Assembly: GCF_014287515.2 (NCBI RefSeq)
Contig: NZ_CP092473.1
Location: 3,197,501-3,261,500 of the forward strand
Reading direction: 5' to 3'
Length of the DNA: 64,000 nucleotides
Origin: Roseburia rectibacter
GTDB taxonomy: Bacteria; Bacillota; Clostridia; Lachnospirales; Lachnospiraceae
Each line of letters opens with the position of its first letter. Position 1 is the stretch's first letter. Shown here piece by piece: positions 9,975-17,829 of this stretch. Made by a program: the position numbers and the translations under genes. Under the pieces are notes generated by a model. It had not been told where the DNA came from. It saw only the letters and a list, made by a program, of their open reading frames with translations, and ran no database searches.

Positions 9975-11216
9975 ATGAGTCCAAAAAACTGTATGGTAGC
10001 ACAGTCAGGCGGTCCTACCGTTGCGATCAATGCCAGCCTTGCCGGTGTGATCGACGGTGTGATGCGTTCTGATATGTATGACACGGTTTATGGTTCCTTA
10101 AACGGAATCACAGGTATTTTAAACAATGATTTGATGAATCTTTCTGAATTAATGCAGCAGAATCCGGAATATCTCGACCGCTTAAAAGTCACTCCGGCAA
10201 TGTATCTTGGCTCCTGCCGTTACAAACTGCCGAATTATTTAGATGATGATTCTTCCTATGTATTCATTTTCAAACAGTTTGAAACTTACCATATTGATGC
10301 ATTCTTTTATATTGGCGGCAATGATTCCATGGACACCGTTTTAAAGCTCTCTGAATACGGTAAGCGGATCGGCAGCCCGGTGCGTATCATCGGTATTCCA
10401 AAAACCATCGACAATGATCTCTGCGAAACAGACCATACACCTGGATTTGGTTCTGCTGCAAAATATATCGCATCTTCTCTTTTAGAGATCGCACATGACA
10501 CATTTATCTATGCAGTCAAGAGTGTGACAATCGTCGAGATCATGGGACGTGATGCCGGATGGCTGACTGCTGCATCTGCACTCGCAAGAAACGGTTATAA
10601 TACAGCACCTCATCTGATTTATCTCCCGGAGGTTCCATTTGATAAAGAAGATTTTTTACTGGATGTAAAGCGTATGCTTTTTGAGCGTAACAACGTGATC
10701 GTTGCCGTATCCGAAGGTATCCGTGATGCTTCCGGCAACTATATCAGTGCTTCTGAGAGTTCTGTTGACACGTTCGGGCACAGCCAGTTAAGCGGCGCCG
10801 GAAAAACGCTTGAATTTTTAGTCAAGGAAAAACTTGGTGTCAAAGTCCGTTCCGTAGAAGTCAACGTATTACAGCGCTGCGCAGCACATCTCGCTTCAAA
10901 GACTGATCTTGATGAGGCATTTGCTCTCGGCAGAAAAGCTGTTGCACTTTCCGAAGAAGGGGTTACCGCTTCCATGGTAACAATGCGCCGTATCTCCGAT
11001 GCTCCGTACGAAATCGCCTATGAGCATGCCGAGATCCGCCACATTGCAAATGAGGCAAAATCAATTCCGAGAGAATGGATCAACGATGCAGGCAATGATG
11101 TCACACAGCCACTGATCGATTACCTTTCACCTCTCATACTCGGTGAAGTTCCGGTAAAATACGAAAGCGGTATCCCTGTCTATATGGATGTCAGTCATTT
11201 AGCAAAACATCAATAA
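9975..11216 (+). CDS. pfp: Diphosphate (or ATP)-dependent 6-phosphofructokinase
   Basis: This enzyme phosphorylates fructose 6-phosphate in glycolysis. The 413-residue form carries SGGPTVAINASLAG at the N-terminus, GGNDSMDT near residue 105 and PKTIDNDLCETDH near 130. In ATP-specific PFKs the second site is GGDGS; a D at the last Gly position and the K in PKTIDND are known marks of PPi-dependent enzymes, so PPi is the likely donor here. The ATG at 9975 follows AAGGAG; longer readings upstream lack an RBS. The last 26 bases overlap the 3' end of the convergent esterase gene. Confidence 0.9.
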   Translation: MSPKNCMVAQSGGPTVAINASLAGVIDGVMRSDMYDTVYGSLNGITGILNNDLMNLSELMQQNPEYLDRLKVTPAMYLGSCRYKLPNYLDDDSSYVFIFKQFETYHIDAFFYIGGNDSMDTVLKLSEYGKRIGSPVRIIGIPKTIDNDLCETDHTPGFGSAAKYIASSLLEIAHDTFIYAVKSVTIVEIMGRDAGWLTAASALARNGYNTAPHLIYLPEVPFDKEDFLLDVKRMLFERNNVIVAVSEGIRDASGNYISASESSVDTFGHSQLSGAGKTLEFLVKEKLGVKVRSVEVNVLQRCAAHLASKTDLDEAFALGRKAVALSEEGVTASMVTMRRISDAPYEIAYEHAEIRHIANEAKSIPREWINDAGNDVTQPLIDYLSPLILGEVPVKYESGIPVYMDVSHLAKHQ

Positions 11217-12117
11217 ATTTACCGATCTCAACCCACGCTCTTTTAGATTCCGGCAGCATTTTTGCTGCCATCTGAAAGATGTGGAACATTCCTTCATAAA
11301 TACTGATTCTTACTTTTACTCCCTGTTCTCTGGCTTTTGCAGCCACATCCACAGAATCCGAGAGCAGCATTTCATAAGAGCCGACCTGTATCAGCATCGG
11401 CGGAAATCCCCTGAAATCTCCATACAAAGGTGAAATATAAGCATTTAACGGATCGTTGTCTCCGATATAATCCTTATTATAGATAAGGCTGTCCCTTGTT
11501 TTTCCAAACAGAGGATCCTTCTCATAGTTTGTCTCATAAGACTCTCCACGCGCAGCAAGATCTGTCCAGGGTGACATCGCTACGATCCCGCATGGAAGCT
11601 GTTTTCCCTTATCTTTTAAATAATGACATAACGCCATTGCAAGACCACCCCCTGCAGAATCGCCCGCGATGATGATCTGCTCAGAAAACCACCCCTGCTC
11701 CAACAGATAACAATATGCTGCATAGGCATCCTCTAAAGCTGCCGGATACGGATGCTCCGGTGCCACACGGTAATCAGGGGTCAGCACGCTCATTCCATGA
11801 CTGACTTCACAGTATAGTCCTGCGAACATGCGGTATGCATTCCGCATTGCTCCAACATATCCCCCTCCATGAAGCTGTAAAATGACCTTTTCTATATTTG
11901 GATTTTCTTTTGACTGCAAATATTCCATGGAAAAGTTGTCCATTCCGATCACTTCTAAGGAAAAACAGTCCGGGCATTTCCATGGCGGTTCAGAATCTCC
12001 GATCTTTTTTCTTAATTCTCCGTTTTTTATCTTCTTCCCAATCAGGTGATCATTTGTCACATGGGCGATCAGGTCCCTCATGACTTTTCCCCTGATGCTC
12101 GCTTCGTTTTCTCTCAT
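11191..12117 (-). CDS. Alpha/beta hydrolase of the HSL (hormone-sensitive lipase) esterase family
   Basis: This 308-residue protein has the HSL family signature HGGGYVGA (oxyanion hole, about 85) and the nucleophile elbow GDSAGGG (Ser near 159). A late Asp and His follow (in FHIFQMAAKML near 290). It probably hydrolyses short-chain esters in the cytoplasm; there is no signal peptide. It is the last gene of an operon after the acyltransferase-like and zinc-ribbon membrane genes, so an acylated product of that pathway is a plausible substrate (inference). The RBS AGGAG precedes the ATG at 12117. Confidence 0.88.
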   Translation of the reverse strand: MRENEASIRGKVMRDLIAHVTNDHLIGKKIKNGELRKKIGDSEPPWKCPDCFSLEVIGMDNFSMEYLQSKENPNIEKVILQLHGGGYVGAMRNAYRMFAGLYCEVSHGMSVLTPDYRVAPEHPYPAALEDAYAAYCYLLEQGWFSEQIIIAGDSAGGGLAMALCHYLKDKGKQLPCGIVAMSPWTDLAARGESYETNYEKDPLFGKTRDSLIYNKDYIGDNDPLNAYISPLYGDFRGFPPMLIQVGSYEMLLSDSVDVAAKAREQGVKVRISIYEGMFHIFQMAAKMLPESKRAWVEIGKFIDVLLND

Positions 12118-12164
12118 CCGATTGCTCCTGTTCTGCTGATGTTTGCTCTTTTTATTCTAATGTA

Positions 12165-12830
12165 TCAGCGAATGTGAAATCTTCGCTTTAACTCCACTCT
12201 TGCTCTGCGGTCTCCGATGATCAGTGTTCCAAGAAACAGAAACAGGGAAAACGCAAATGCGATCAGTGCAAAAAGCTGTGCCGTCACGATACCGGTAAAA
12301 ATCAGTATTACCGGAACAATGCTGCATAAGATCATAAAAATCTGCCACATCATATAGCTCTGCCAGTTTCTGCGGTTTACGATCATACATATGATAATAC
12401 CCATATCGACCAGAATGATTGCTGCCGGTATCGCATAGTTGACAGACCAGCCACGGTATCCGACCACAAAATCAATCGCGATCACGACCAAAATCGCCAT
12501 CAGCGTAAGTACCGTGATCTTGGCACGGTAACCTGTTTTTCCAAGGATTGCAAAGCGGATCAGCATATATCCGTAGAAAAATGCCAGTCCTGCAATGGCA
12601 CTCCACGCTATTTGGGACTCGGTAACTATATTGATATAAATAAGCAGCACCTCAGCTAAAAGTGCACAAAACAGATAAATCTTGCTTATCAGCGTCATTT
12701 TTCTGGTGTGCACTCTCACATCCGGGTACATGTTTTCCACATCACCTGTATGCTCTAACACTGACCCACAGAGCGGACAACGCTCTGTTTCATCTGATAT
12801 CTCCACATTACAATTTCTGCATTTACTCAT
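12165..12830 (-). CDS. Zinc-ribbon membrane protein (DUF6320-like)
   Basis: The protein starts with a four-cysteine zinc ribbon (CRNC at 4-7 and CPLC at 18-21). A soluble link of ~25 residues and about six hydrophobic segments over the remaining 170 residues follow, ending in an Arg-rich tail. I believe it matches the DUF6320 family, known mainly from Firmicutes beside acyltransferase- and esterase-like genes. The ATGAGTAA overlap with the gene upstream indicates translational coupling. The molecular function is unknown. Confidence 0.8.
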   Translation of the reverse strand: MSKCRNCNVEISDETERCPLCGSVLEHTGDVENMYPDVRVHTRKMTLISKIYLFCALLAEVLLIYINIVTESQIAWSAIAGLAFFYGYMLIRFAILGKTGYRAKITVLTLMAILVVIAIDFVVGYRGWSVNYAIPAAIILVDMGIIICMIVNRRNWQSYMMWQIFMILCSIVPVILIFTGIVTAQLFALIAFAFSLFLFLGTLIIGDRRARVELKRRFHIR

Positions 12831-14121
12831 AATTTACTCCATTACTCTTTATTTCTACTGCAATCCCATCTGAAGCAATTTTCCGGAAAAAGCCACGCTG
12901 CACGGATGCATCCACAAGATCATAACTGAAACTGAATACAAGTGTATCTCCGTAAGAGCAGATAGTTCCTTTCAAATGCTGCCCTTTCGACATTGCAAGA
13001 AACGCCTGAAACATTTCCACGTATGGACGGTAATCTTCTGACACGGAAATATTTCCAATATTGGTGATTGTTGCAGTATTTGCAAGCGCAGAGGTTGTAT
13101 AAACATATTTCATTGCCAGATTTTTCAGAAAAAGTGGAACTATCCTTGCGATCATAAGCTTCTCATTGGAAACATTATAAGAAAAAAGTTTTTCAAGATT
13201 TTCCCTGTTGATCTGACTGCGCAGGCTTTCTTTCACTATCTCAACTACCTCCGCAAACGTATAGGTTTCTTTGGTCGGATGAAACTCTGCAGAAACCATG
13301 GCAAAAAAGTTTTTTGTGGTAATCGAATTAAAATACGGGCGCAGATTGACCGGTACGGCAACACGGATCGGGCACTTTGACGGCATGCCGTGCAGACACT
13401 CCGTATAAACACTCCAAATATATACGCTTACCAGATATTCATTGATGCTGACTCCCATCGCATGACAGACATTTTTTAATTCGGGGATTTTCATGTAGCC
13501 GTGCATCACACCAAACTCACCCGGTCTTAACTTTTCCCCACGGATCAGGTATGCCTTTTTTGTCTGATAACCTTTTGCAGAGCTTTTTTTGTAATTCTTT
13601 AAAAAACTGTCCTCCCTGTTCAAAGACGTATCAACGCTTAAAGAATCCCCTAATTTTTTCTGAAGATCCTTATGTGCCAGACGCAGATACTGATAGGTCA
13701 GTTCTTTTAAGAAATTAATTCCTCCCATACCATCTGTCAGTACATGGAATACTTCCAGATTGATCCGGCATTTATAATAAGTCACACGGAACATATAACT
13801 GCGGTTTTTGTTCTGCTGAATATACCTGCATGGGAAATTGTTCTCCATACGGACTTTCGGCGCTGCCTTTCCGTTCTCCTCAAAATAGTACCAGAATACA
13901 CCCTGACGCAGTCTTAAATTAAAACCGTCAAACTTCGGCAATACCATATCAAGTGCCTTCTGCAATAATTCCGGATCAATCTCTTCTTTCAGTGTAACAC
14001 TGATCCTGTATACATTGCTCATGCTCTCCCCGGCTATGACAGGAAAAAGATGGGCTGTATTATCAAGTCTGTCCCAGCGAATGTCACGGTATGCCGGAAC
14101 TCCTTTATTCTGTTTCTTCAT
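12823..14121 (-). CDS. Condensation/alcohol acetyltransferase-like acyltransferase
   Basis: This 432-residue protein resembles the chloramphenicol acetyltransferase-type fold shared by NRPS condensation domains, wax ester synthases and alcohol acetyltransferases. The active-site motif HxxxDG is seen as HVLTDGMGG near residue 128. The N-terminus (DNTAHLFPVIAGESMSNVYRIS) and RVAVPVNLR around 255 also fit that fold. It should transfer an acyl group from a CoA or carrier donor; the acceptor is unknown. It is the first gene of the three-gene operon. The RBS GAGGAAT precedes the ATG at 14121. Confidence 0.8.
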   Translation of the reverse strand: MKKQNKGVPAYRDIRWDRLDNTAHLFPVIAGESMSNVYRISVTLKEEIDPELLQKALDMVLPKFDGFNLRLRQGVFWYYFEENGKAAPKVRMENNFPCRYIQQNKNRSYMFRVTYYKCRINLEVFHVLTDGMGGINFLKELTYQYLRLAHKDLQKKLGDSLSVDTSLNREDSFLKNYKKSSAKGYQTKKAYLIRGEKLRPGEFGVMHGYMKIPELKNVCHAMGVSINEYLVSVYIWSVYTECLHGMPSKCPIRVAVPVNLRPYFNSITTKNFFAMVSAEFHPTKETYTFAEVVEIVKESLRSQINRENLEKLFSYNVSNEKLMIARIVPLFLKNLAMKYVYTTSALANTATITNIGNISVSEDYRPYVEMFQAFLAMSKGQHLKGTICSYGDTLVFSFSYDLVDASVQRGFFRKIASDGIAVEIKSNGVNYE

Positions 14122-14310
14122 ATATTCCTCGCTTCTGCATACTCTGCATGCCGTTTTAATTTCTATTTTGTCTGTCCTTAGCCGGCTTATAAAATATGCA
14201 ATCTATTGTATACAATTATAAAATAACATCACATAAAATACAAGTTTTGGCATATTGAAATTCTCTGATATATTTCTGTAATTTTTCTTATTTATTTCTT
14301 AAATTTACGA

Positions 14311-14339
14311 TTGTATAAAATTTTTCTACATATTATAAT
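14311..14339 (+). promoter_or_regulatory. Promoter of the secreted paralogue pair
   Basis: TTGTAT (14311-14316), a 17-base spacer and TATAAT (14334-14339) lie 48 bases before the first start codon. Confidence 0.6.
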
Positions 14340-14386
14340 ATTTTTGTAACATTTATAAAATACTTATAAAAATGGAGGATTCACTT

Positions 14387-15133
14387 ATGAAAATTTTCAA
14401 ACGAACAGCAAGCTTGTTCTTAGCTTTCTGTCTCTGCGCCGGAATGCTCTTACTGCAGCCGCAGTCAACAGTATCCGCAGCCACCACAACCACACCAACC
14501 ACCAAAGTACTGCGTATATACAGCAGATCACAGAGTAATTCAGATATCCATATCAATTTACCAAAAGGTAAAGTCTGCTATGTAAAAAATATCAAGACAA
14601 ACAGCAAAAATCTGATTGCCAAAAACACCCGCTACTATACCAGCACTTCCACAGACGAATATACAAATCCTTACGCAGAAATCGGTCTTTATGCAAAGAA
14701 AGAAGGTACATACAAAGTAACCTACAACATCTGTGATAAAGCAGGTAAAAAACTTTCTTCCGGTAAAGTAACCGTATATGCAAAAAATGACTCACCGGTT
14801 AAATCTGCCAAGTTTGCAAACAAAGAAATTAACAGTGCTCTTACAGGCAAATCATCCGGCAAATTAAGCATCAGAATGAACAAAGGGTATAAGCTGAAAA
14901 AAATTACCGTTGCCACCTACGATAAGTCAGGTAAGGAAGTTGTTAAAAATTTCAAAAACAACAGTACATTAAAACTTGGTCAATATGCCTATATCAGCAG
15001 GAATACTTACTCTGACAGTTCCAGTTATTATACTTCACTTGCTGCCCGGACCACAATCACCGTCACTTATGTTGACAAATATACAAAACAGGAATATCAG
15101 CTTGTTTATATAATCAGGCGTCTTGCAAAATAA
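14387..15133 (+). CDS. Secreted protein of unknown function, paralogue 1
   Basis: The protein has 248 residues with a strong signal peptide (MKIFKRTASLFLAFCLCAGM, cleavage near TVSAA). The mature part is Lys/Tyr/Ser-rich and shares landmarks with the next gene: KNIKTNSKNL, YAKK-G-YKVT, MNKGYKLKKI, and a late YTSL-A-T-I-TY-D. This suggests two beta-sandwich modules. No enzyme motif or wall anchor is visible. I chose the ATG at 14387 because GGAGG sits 9 bases upstream; an ATG at 14372 would put that RBS inside the gene. Confidence 0.75.
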   Translation: MKIFKRTASLFLAFCLCAGMLLLQPQSTVSAATTTTPTTKVLRIYSRSQSNSDIHINLPKGKVCYVKNIKTNSKNLIAKNTRYYTSTSTDEYTNPYAEIGLYAKKEGTYKVTYNICDKAGKKLSSGKVTVYAKNDSPVKSAKFANKEINSALTGKSSGKLSIRMNKGYKLKKITVATYDKSGKEVVKNFKNNSTLKLGQYAYISRNTYSDSSSYYTSLAARTTITVTYVDKYTKQEYQLVYIIRRLAK

Positions 15134-15155
15134 TCCAACAGGAGGAATATTTAAT

Positions 15156-15986
15156 ATGAAATCAATGAAACAGATTGTCTGCACCATTCTTACACTTTGC
15201 CTGTGTGTCGGATTATTCATGATCCCTTCCACTCCGGTATCCGCTGCAACCACACCAAGTGTGTCAAAAAATGTCGATGTTTACTATTATCCAAGCTACC
15301 CTGATGTCAATGATTATGCCATTAGTGTAAATCTTGGAACATACGGAAAAAACATTAAAAATATAAAAACAAACAGTAAAAATCTGAAAGCAAAATTAAC
15401 AAGCCTGAATCTGAATACCACTCAAAACACTGGCTATATCGGTGTCTATGCAAAGAAAACCGGTAATTACAAAGTTACTTTTGATGTATACAATGCCAAA
15501 AACAAAAAAGTAAAATCACTCTCTGTAAAGGTAAGGGTACTAAGCGCAGTCTCTTCCAACAATTATCCTTTCAAGAGTTTAACTTTCGATGGGAAATATT
15601 ATGATTATTCGACTCTTTACACCAAAGATTCTGTCAAGATCAATGTAAAAATGAACAAAGGATATAAATTAAAGAAAATTGAATACAGAACTTACAGTAA
15701 ACCAACAGTAACCTCTTCAACTTCTACCAGTAAATCCATCTCAAATACAGAGAAAACCACAAAAACCGCAAACGGAAAAGCTATTAAATTAGGACGTTAT
15801 GCAAGCTATTCCGGATACAGCTATGTATATGAATCTACATACTCTCCTGATTATAATTATGAATCACATAATATGTATACAAGCCTGCTTGCGCCAACGA
15901 CTGTAATAATTACTTACCAGGACAAGAACAAACAGACCCGAAGCATAAACTATACACTCTTCCGTATTGCAGATGATGTAAAATAG
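15156..15986 (+). CDS. Secreted protein of unknown function, paralogue 2
   Basis: This 276-residue protein is clearly related to the preceding one by the shared landmarks and similar order, with an extra Ser/Thr-rich insertion around residues 185-215. Its signal peptide (MKSMKQIVCTILTLCLCVGL) ends near PVSAA. The ATG at 15156 follows AGGAGG, 22 bases after the stop of paralogue 1, so the two form an operon closed by the hairpin at 16027. A tandem duplication with divergence is the simplest reading. The function is unknown. Confidence 0.75.
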   Translation: MKSMKQIVCTILTLCLCVGLFMIPSTPVSAATTPSVSKNVDVYYYPSYPDVNDYAISVNLGTYGKNIKNIKTNSKNLKAKLTSLNLNTTQNTGYIGVYAKKTGNYKVTFDVYNAKNKKVKSLSVKVRVLSAVSSNNYPFKSLTFDGKYYDYSTLYTKDSVKINVKMNKGYKLKKIEYRTYSKPTVTSSTSTSKSISNTEKTTKTANGKAIKLGRYASYSGYSYVYESTYSPDYNYESHNMYTSLLAPTTVIITYQDKNKQTRSINYTLFRIADDVK

Positions 15987-16026
15987 AAGGCTGTATTCTT
16001 TACAGATATATACTTATTATTACACC

Positions 16027-16068
16027 AAAAAGCGAGAAAACCATCAAAAACTGGTTTCCTCGCTTTTT
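16027..16068. terminator. Bidirectional terminator between the secreted pair and glyA
   Basis: The stem is AAAAAGCGAG with CTCGCTTTTT, extended inward by ACCA/TGGT. Poly-T on one side and poly-A on the other let it serve both convergent units. Confidence 0.85.
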
Positions 16069-16103
16069 GTTCTATCATATCAGAGTATTGTTTGTATTCT
16101 TTT

Positions 16104-17345
16104 CTATCTCTCTAACGGATATTTCTCTGTCAGAGATTTTACGATTGCACGCGCTTTATCAGCTGCCGACTCACCCTCCTTGATCATCATGGCGATCGCC
16201 TCTGCGATCTGATCCATATCCTCTGTATTAAGACCACGGGAGGTAACTGCCGGTGTTCCAAGACGTACACCGCTGGTTACGAACGGAGATTTCGGATCGT
16301 TTGGGATCGTGTTCTTGTTGCAGGTGATATTGACAGAATCGAGAAGTTTCTCCACTGCCTTTCCGGTCTGATCATAATTTGTCAGATCAACAAGCATCAG
16401 GTGATTGTCTGTACCGCCGGATACGATTTTAATATCACGGCTTAACAGTCCCTTGCAGAGTGCCTGTGCATTATCGATAATATTCTGCTGGTATACTTTA
16501 AACTCCGGCTGAAGTGCCTCTTTAAAGCAGACTGCCTTCGCAGCAATCACATGCATCAAAGGTCCGCCCTGGATTCCAGGGAAAATAGCTTTGTTAAAGT
16601 TATATTTGTCTGCGATTTCCTGACTGGATAAGATCATGCCTCCACGCGGTCCACGCAGTGTCTTGTGTGTTGTGGTTGTGACAACGTGTGCATACGGGAT
16701 TGGGCTTGGATGAAGTCCTGCAGCGACAAGTCCTGCGATATGTGCCATATCGACCATCAGAACTGCTCCGCATGCATCTGCGATCTCACGGAATCTTTTG
16801 AAATCAATGGTTCTCGCATAAGCACTTGCACCTGCGATGATCATCTTCGGCTTGCACTCCATTGCGATCTCTTCTACTTTATCATAATCGATAAATCCCT
16901 CATCATTGACACCGTAAGGTACAATATGGAAATACGTACCGGAAAAGTTCACTGGGCTTCCGTGTGTCAAATGTCCGCCATGGTCTAAATTCATTCCCAT
17001 CACTGTATCACCCGGTTTTAAGATGGCAAACTGGACTGCCATATTTGCCTGTGCGCCGGAATGAGGCTGTACATTGGCATACTCACATCCAAAAAGCTCT
17101 TTCGCACGCTCTCTTGCAAGCTCCTCCACTACATCCACACATTCGCATCCACCGTAATATCTTTTTCCCGGATAACCCTCTGCATATTTATTCGTAAGAA
17201 CGCTTCCCATTGCTGACATTACTGCCTTGCTCACCCAGTTCTCGGATGCGATCAGCTCAATATGGCTGTTCTGACGCTCAAATTCATCGGTAATGGCATT
17301 TGCCACTTCCATATCAACTGCCTGAATATCTTCCAGTGTATACAT
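16104..17345 (-). CDS. glyA: Serine hydroxymethyltransferase
   Basis: This PLP enzyme interconverts serine and glycine and charges tetrahydrofolate with one-carbon units. Family landmarks are [11 protein letters not shown] near the N-terminus, [15 protein letters not shown], and the PLP-lysine motif [14 protein letters not shown] near residue 225. The 413-residue length is normal. The ATG at 17345 is supported by AAGGGAG upstream; a longer reading to 17381 would add 12 atypical residues. A good promoter lies just upstream. I found no glycine riboswitch in the ~100-base leader. Confidence 0.97.
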   Translation of the reverse strand: MYTLEDIQAVDMEVANAITDEFERQNSHIELIASENWVSKAVMSAMGSVLTNKYAEGYPGKRYYGGCECVDVVEELARERAKELFGCEYANVQPHSGAQANMAVQFAILKPGDTVMGMNLDHGGHLTHGSPVNFSGTYFHIVPYGVNDEGFIDYDKVEEIAMECKPKMIIAGASAYARTIDFKRFREIADACGAVLMVDMAHIAGLVAAGLHPSPIPYAHVVTTTTHKTLRGPRGGMILSSQEIADKYNFNKAIFPGIQGGPLMHVIAAKAVCFKEALQPEFKVYQQNIIDNAQALCKGLLSRDIKIVSGGTDNHLMLVDLTNYDQTGKAVEKLLDSVNITCNKNTIPNDPKSPFVTSGVRLGTPAVTSRGLNTEDMDQIAEAIAMMIKEGESAADKARAIVKSLTEKYPLER

Positions 17346-17425
17346 AATTGGTAATACTCCCTTCCTTTGCTGTTTGATCAATGTGTCTTTCTACCAAAAA
17401 CACTTGTCTTTTATTTCTGTTTATC

Positions 17426-17454
17426 ATTATATATGACTTCCCTTTTTTTGGCAA
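17426..17454 (-). promoter_or_regulatory. Promoter of glyA
   Basis: On the minus strand TTGCCA (17449-17454), a 17-base spacer and TATAAT (17426-17431) lie about 80 bases before the start codon. Confidence 0.7.
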
Positions 17455-17485
17455 TTCCAAATACCACAGCAGTTATATCAAATAA

Positions 17486-17764
17486 TTATAAATGGTATAA
17501 GCCCTGTCGATAAAGCAGGATTGCTGCCACGATCTGCAAAGCCAGGATCAACGGCATTCCTATGACAAAATACCAGTGTCTCGTCTTATGGTGGAACACA
17601 TACATTCCAGCCCATGTTCCGATACTGCCTCCTAAAATGCTGACCAGAAAAAGCATTCTCTCTGAAATACGCCACCGGTGCATTCTCGCACGTCTTTTAT
17701 CATCTCCCATGATAAGGAATCCAGCCAGATTTAAAAATACCAGATAAGCTGTAATCGTATCCAT
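17486..17764 (-). CDS. DUF1294 family small membrane protein
   Basis: The 92-residue protein has three hydrophobic segments. It also has the DUF1294 hallmarks MGDDKRRA, WRISERMLF and GGSIGTWAGM followed by FHHKT near the middle. The family function is unknown. It lies after secDF, separated from it by a strong terminator, so any reading from that side would be by read-through. Confidence 0.88.
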   Translation of the reverse strand: MDTITAYLVFLNLAGFLIMGDDKRRARMHRWRISERMLFLVSILGGSIGTWAGMYVFHHKTRHWYFVIGMPLILALQIVAAILLYRQGLYHL

Positions 17765-17780
17765 GATTTTCTCCTCTCAC

Positions 17781-17807
17781 AAAAAAACCCCGGCAAAACT
17801 ACCGGGG
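17781..17807 (-). terminator. Terminator of secDF
   Basis: A CCCCGG/CCGGGG stem with an 8-base loop is followed on the minus strand by seven T. It lies 22 bases after the secDF stop. Confidence 0.9.
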
Positions 17808-17829
17808 CTTTCATTCATAACAACAGTTT

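Noticed and set aside
17346..17485. Glycine riboswitch upstream of glyA
   Set aside because: The leader is only ~80 bases after the promoter and shows no tandem aptamer conserved bases.
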